Positions 42,547-44,690 of a DNA stretch of 44,690 bases are shown in pieces. Position numbers and translations under genes: made by a program. Below the pieces are notes generated by a model that was given only the letters and a program-made list of their open reading frames with translations, did no database searches and had not been told where the DNA came from. The stretch is from Clostridium thailandense (GTDB taxonomy: Bacteria > Bacillota > Clostridia > Clostridiales > Clostridiaceae): assembly GCF_019207025.1 (NCBI RefSeq), contig NZ_JAEEGC010000065.1, positions 1 to 44,690 of the forward strand, in the 5' to 3' direction. How positions within the stretch are numbered: position 1 is the first letter of the stretch; the number at the start of each line of letters is the position of its first letter.

Positions 42547-43236
42547 TTGGGACAGGCCGTTATTGAGATGAAAGATATTGGCAAAGTATATAAGACAGGA
42601 AGCAATGAATTTAAGGCACTTTATGGTGTTAATTTAATTATAAATAAAGGTGAATTTGTATCAATTGTAGGTCCTTCAGGTGCAGGTAAATCTACATTAA
42701 TGAATATAATAGGATGCCTGGATAAGGCATCCGAAGGACAATATATGTTAGATGGAGTAGATACTAATTGCAGTGATGGTAAGCTAGCAGAAATAAGGAA
42801 TAAGAAAATAGGTTTCATATTTCAAAGCTATAACCTTCTACCTAAATTAAGTATATTAGATAATGTGAAATTGCCGCTTATATATCAAGGAGTTAGTGAT
42901 AAAGAGGCAAAGCAAAGATCCATTGAGAGATTAGAGAAAATCGGCCTCGGAAACCACATTAAACATAAACCAGCTGAGCTTTCTGGTGGTCAAATGCAGA
43001 GAGTTGCTATAGCAAGAGCATTAGTTACTAAGCCAGAGATGATATTGGCTGATGAGCCTACTGGGGCATTAGACAGTAAAACTGGTAAAGAAGTTTTGGA
43101 GCTTCTTAAAGAGTTAAATGATGAAGGAAATACAATAGTTCTTATAACTCATGATAGAGACATTGCAGCACAGGCAAAAAGAATAATAACTATAAAAGAT
43201 GGAACTATAGCATCAGATGAGATAAATAATAAATAG
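42547..43236 (+). CDS. MacB/LolD-type ABC transporter ATP-binding protein
   Basis: A 229-residue ATPase with all ABC motifs: Walker A GPSGAGKST (about 38-46), Q-loop FIFQSYNLLP, signature LSGGQMQRVAIARA (about 142-155), Walker B MILADEPTGALD and H-loop ITHD. It powers the adjacent permease. TTG 42547 is preferred because GAGGTG lies six bases upstream; an in-frame ATG at 42514 has no binding site. The gene lies 49 bases after the adaptor and 84 before the permease. Confidence 0.93.
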   Translation: MGQAVIEMKDIGKVYKTGSNEFKALYGVNLIINKGEFVSIVGPSGAGKSTLMNIIGCLDKASEGQYMLDGVDTNCSDGKLAEIRNKKIGFIFQSYNLLPKLSILDNVKLPLIYQGVSDKEAKQRSIERLEKIGLGNHIKHKPAELSGGQMQRVAIARALVTKPEMILADEPTGALDSKTGKEVLELLKELNDEGNTIVLITHDRDIAAQAKRIITIKDGTIASDEINNK

Positions 43237-43320
43237 TAGAATATTTATATTTTGTTTTAAGCTTAATTGAGCAAAAATTATAAAAATTATTTATAATCCG
43301 TAAAGGAGAGAATAATAGAG

Positions 43321-44493
43321 ATGAAATTCACAAGTATATTAAAGATGGCGTTTTTTTCTATTCTGTCAAATAAGGTGAGGTCTCTTTTGACTATGCTTGG
43401 AATAATAATAGGAATTTCTTCTGTTATAGTCTTAGTAGGTATGGGGGAAGGAACCAAGCAAAAAGTTGCTTCGCAGATAGAGAAATTGGGAACCAATCTT
43501 ATAACAGTAAATATAACAGGGAATAGAAACAAAGCTGTATCTACTAGCGAATTAGAAGAATTAAGACAAAAGCCAGGAATAAAAGATATTGCGCCTACAC
43601 TAACTCAAAACAACATAAATATTAAAGGTGGAGACAAAACTGCAACTACCAATATGGAAGCCAGCACACCTAATTATTTTGAAATAAGAAAATTAGATAT
43701 AGCTAGTGGAAGAACTATTCAACAAAATGATTTAGATAATAGATTTAAAGTTGCAGTAATAGGAATTACTGTAGCAGATGAACTCTTTGGTAGTACGAAT
43801 GTTGTAGGGGAAACCATGAGCATAAATGGTTATGATTTTACTATAATTGGAGTTTTAACGACACAGGGAGGTAGTGGAGGAAACTCAGGGGATGATAGGG
43901 TTATAATTCCCTTAACTACAGCTCAGAGGTTAGTAAAAAGCACGGATATTAGAAGTTTTTATATTGAGGCTTCAGATAAAGACAGTGTAGATGAAGCAAT
44001 GGGATATTTACAGTTGTTTTTAAATAACAAATATAATAATGATACGAAAAGTTATAGAATATTTAACCAAACCAGCTTGCTGGAAACCTCTAATCAAACA
44101 AATGATAGCATGACAACAATGTTATCTGGTATAGCAGGGATATCACTAGTTGTAGGTGGTATTGGTATTATGAATATAATGCTGGTATCAGTTATTGAAA
44201 GAACAAAAGAAATTGGTATTAGAAAAGCTATAGGAGCTAAAAGAGAAAATATACTTATGCAATTTTTAATTGAAGCAGGTAGCATAAGTGGCATAGGTGG
44301 AATACTTGGTGTATTATTTGGATATGCTTTTGCATATGTTGGAAATAACTACTTTAAAATGAGCGTTGTAATTTCAAATAATGTTGTTTTAGTTGCTTTC
44401 TTATTCTCATTAGCGGTAGGTGTAATATTTGGTATGTATCCTGCAAATAAAGCTTCAAAACTAAATCCAATTGAGGCCTTGAGATTTGAATAA
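43321..44493 (+). CDS. MacB-like ABC transporter permease
   Basis: A 390-residue permease: one N-terminal helix (about 20-42) with the ILSNKVRSLLTMLGIIIGI start typical of MacB, a large outer domain (about 45-260), and three C-terminal helices in an FtsX-type domain (about 270-385) with ERTKEIGIRKAIGAKR. It couples ATP hydrolysis to export together with the adaptor. AAGGAGAG precedes the ATG. It is shorter than proteobacterial MacB because the ATPase is separate. The substrate is unknown. Confidence 0.92.
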   Translation: MKFTSILKMAFFSILSNKVRSLLTMLGIIIGISSVIVLVGMGEGTKQKVASQIEKLGTNLITVNITGNRNKAVSTSELEELRQKPGIKDIAPTLTQNNINIKGGDKTATTNMEASTPNYFEIRKLDIASGRTIQQNDLDNRFKVAVIGITVADELFGSTNVVGETMSINGYDFTIIGVLTTQGGSGGNSGDDRVIIPLTTAQRLVKSTDIRSFYIEASDKDSVDEAMGYLQLFLNNKYNNDTKSYRIFNQTSLLETSNQTNDSMTTMLSGIAGISLVVGGIGIMNIMLVSVIERTKEIGIRKAIGAKRENILMQFLIEAGSISGIGGILGVLFGYAFAYVGNNYFKMSVVISNNVVLVAFLFSLAVGVIFGMYPANKASKLNPIEALRFE

Positions 44494-44502
44494 CTTAAAA
44501 AA

Positions 44503-44690
44503 TATATAGACATCCACGGCTGACACTTAACTTATGCTCCGGGATATATTTACATTCTTCCAGCACGATAAATACTTTTGACAAGTCTAAAGCCCATATT
44601 TTTAAAAAAGCTAAGAATCTTTGATAACTCGCTGTGCTCAAACAATCAAATCTTCTAAGCTTTTTCAAAAATATGAGCTAAGACTTGTAG
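44503..44690 (-). repeat. Dispersed hairpin-plus-tail repeat, copy 6 (runs off window)
   Basis: Inverse orientation. The tail (44503-44567) carries the complement of CCCGGAGCATAAGTTAA and TGTCAGCCGTGGATGTCTAT. A long imperfect hairpin follows: arms 44581-44619 and 44652-44688, with a loop at 44620-44651 sharing blocks with the loop of copy 1. It begins 10 bases after the macB-like stop. The element may continue past the window end. Confidence 0.75.

Overview
The window is a piece of chromosome from a low-GC, spore-former-type Firmicute, most likely Clostridium sensu stricto (cluster I, for example near the C. beijerinckii / C. saccharoperbutylacetonicum group). The grounds are very AT-rich DNA, strong AGGAGG-type ribosome binding sites, some TTG and GTG starts, short AT-rich intergenic spaces, TPP and S-box riboswitches, and clostridial-type sensory proteins. 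The genus call is inference from composition and gene style. I saw no rRNA, tRNA, CRISPR array, prophage or transposase gene.

Layout. 1-6600: a structured repeat element, a small kinase-like protein, a 5'-truncated LRAT-type remnant, a four-PAS hybrid histidine kinase, a BFD-type [2Fe-2S] protein behind a large palindrome, and a MarR regulator with an MFS efflux pump that share a clear operator motif. 6600-13000: aminoacyl-histidine dipeptidase, a class A penicillin-binding protein, and lplA-lipA for lipoate. 13000-15500: a CbiM/NikM-type metal uptake protein behind a sigma-54-like promoter, then a DMT permease with a very His-rich tail. 15600-23100: a GAF-GGDEF cyclase, AddA without AddB, and a solute-binding/PAS/GGDEF/HD-GYP sensor. 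23100-26700: peptidase T, an M19 dipeptidase and a patatin-like phospholipase. 26900-28600: a 41-residue small protein and an amino-acid ABC binding protein plus permease with no ATPase. 28800-31310: thiD-thiM-thiE salvage operon under a TPP riboswitch with its own terminator. 31500-36400: Ddl, a SAM-I riboswitch before metQ, a MocR-type regulator and an M20 amidohydrolase. 36400-39400: LemA and TPM membrane proteins, a degenerate T-box-like leader with a gene fragment, and an Rrf2 regulator. 39400-44500: a D-aminoacylase-like amidohydrolase and a MacA/MacB-like tripartite ABC operon.

How the genes fit together. Several enzymes trim peptides or acylated amino acids (PepD, PepT, M19, M20, D-aminoacylase) and sit among amino-acid uptake genes (MetQ, the ABC binding protein and permease), which suits an amino-acid-scavenging anaerobe. 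Two proteins make or break cyclic di-GMP, and one of them carries an amino-acid-type binding domain outside the membrane. Cofactor supply is represented by lipoate, thiamine and cobalt/nickel genes.

The most unusual signal is a dispersed non-coding repeat family with at least six copies (1-204, 25581-25752, 28777-28892, 31371-31462, 36398-36448, 44503-44690). A full copy has a long hairpin, a conserved apical loop in two copies, and a conserved tail of about 60 bp. Copies usually abut or overlap stop codons. Other notable signals are the MarR operators, a sigma-54-like promoter before a metal transporter, hairpins placed between Shine-Dalgarno and start codon or covering the Shine-Dalgarno, and the T-box-like remnant.
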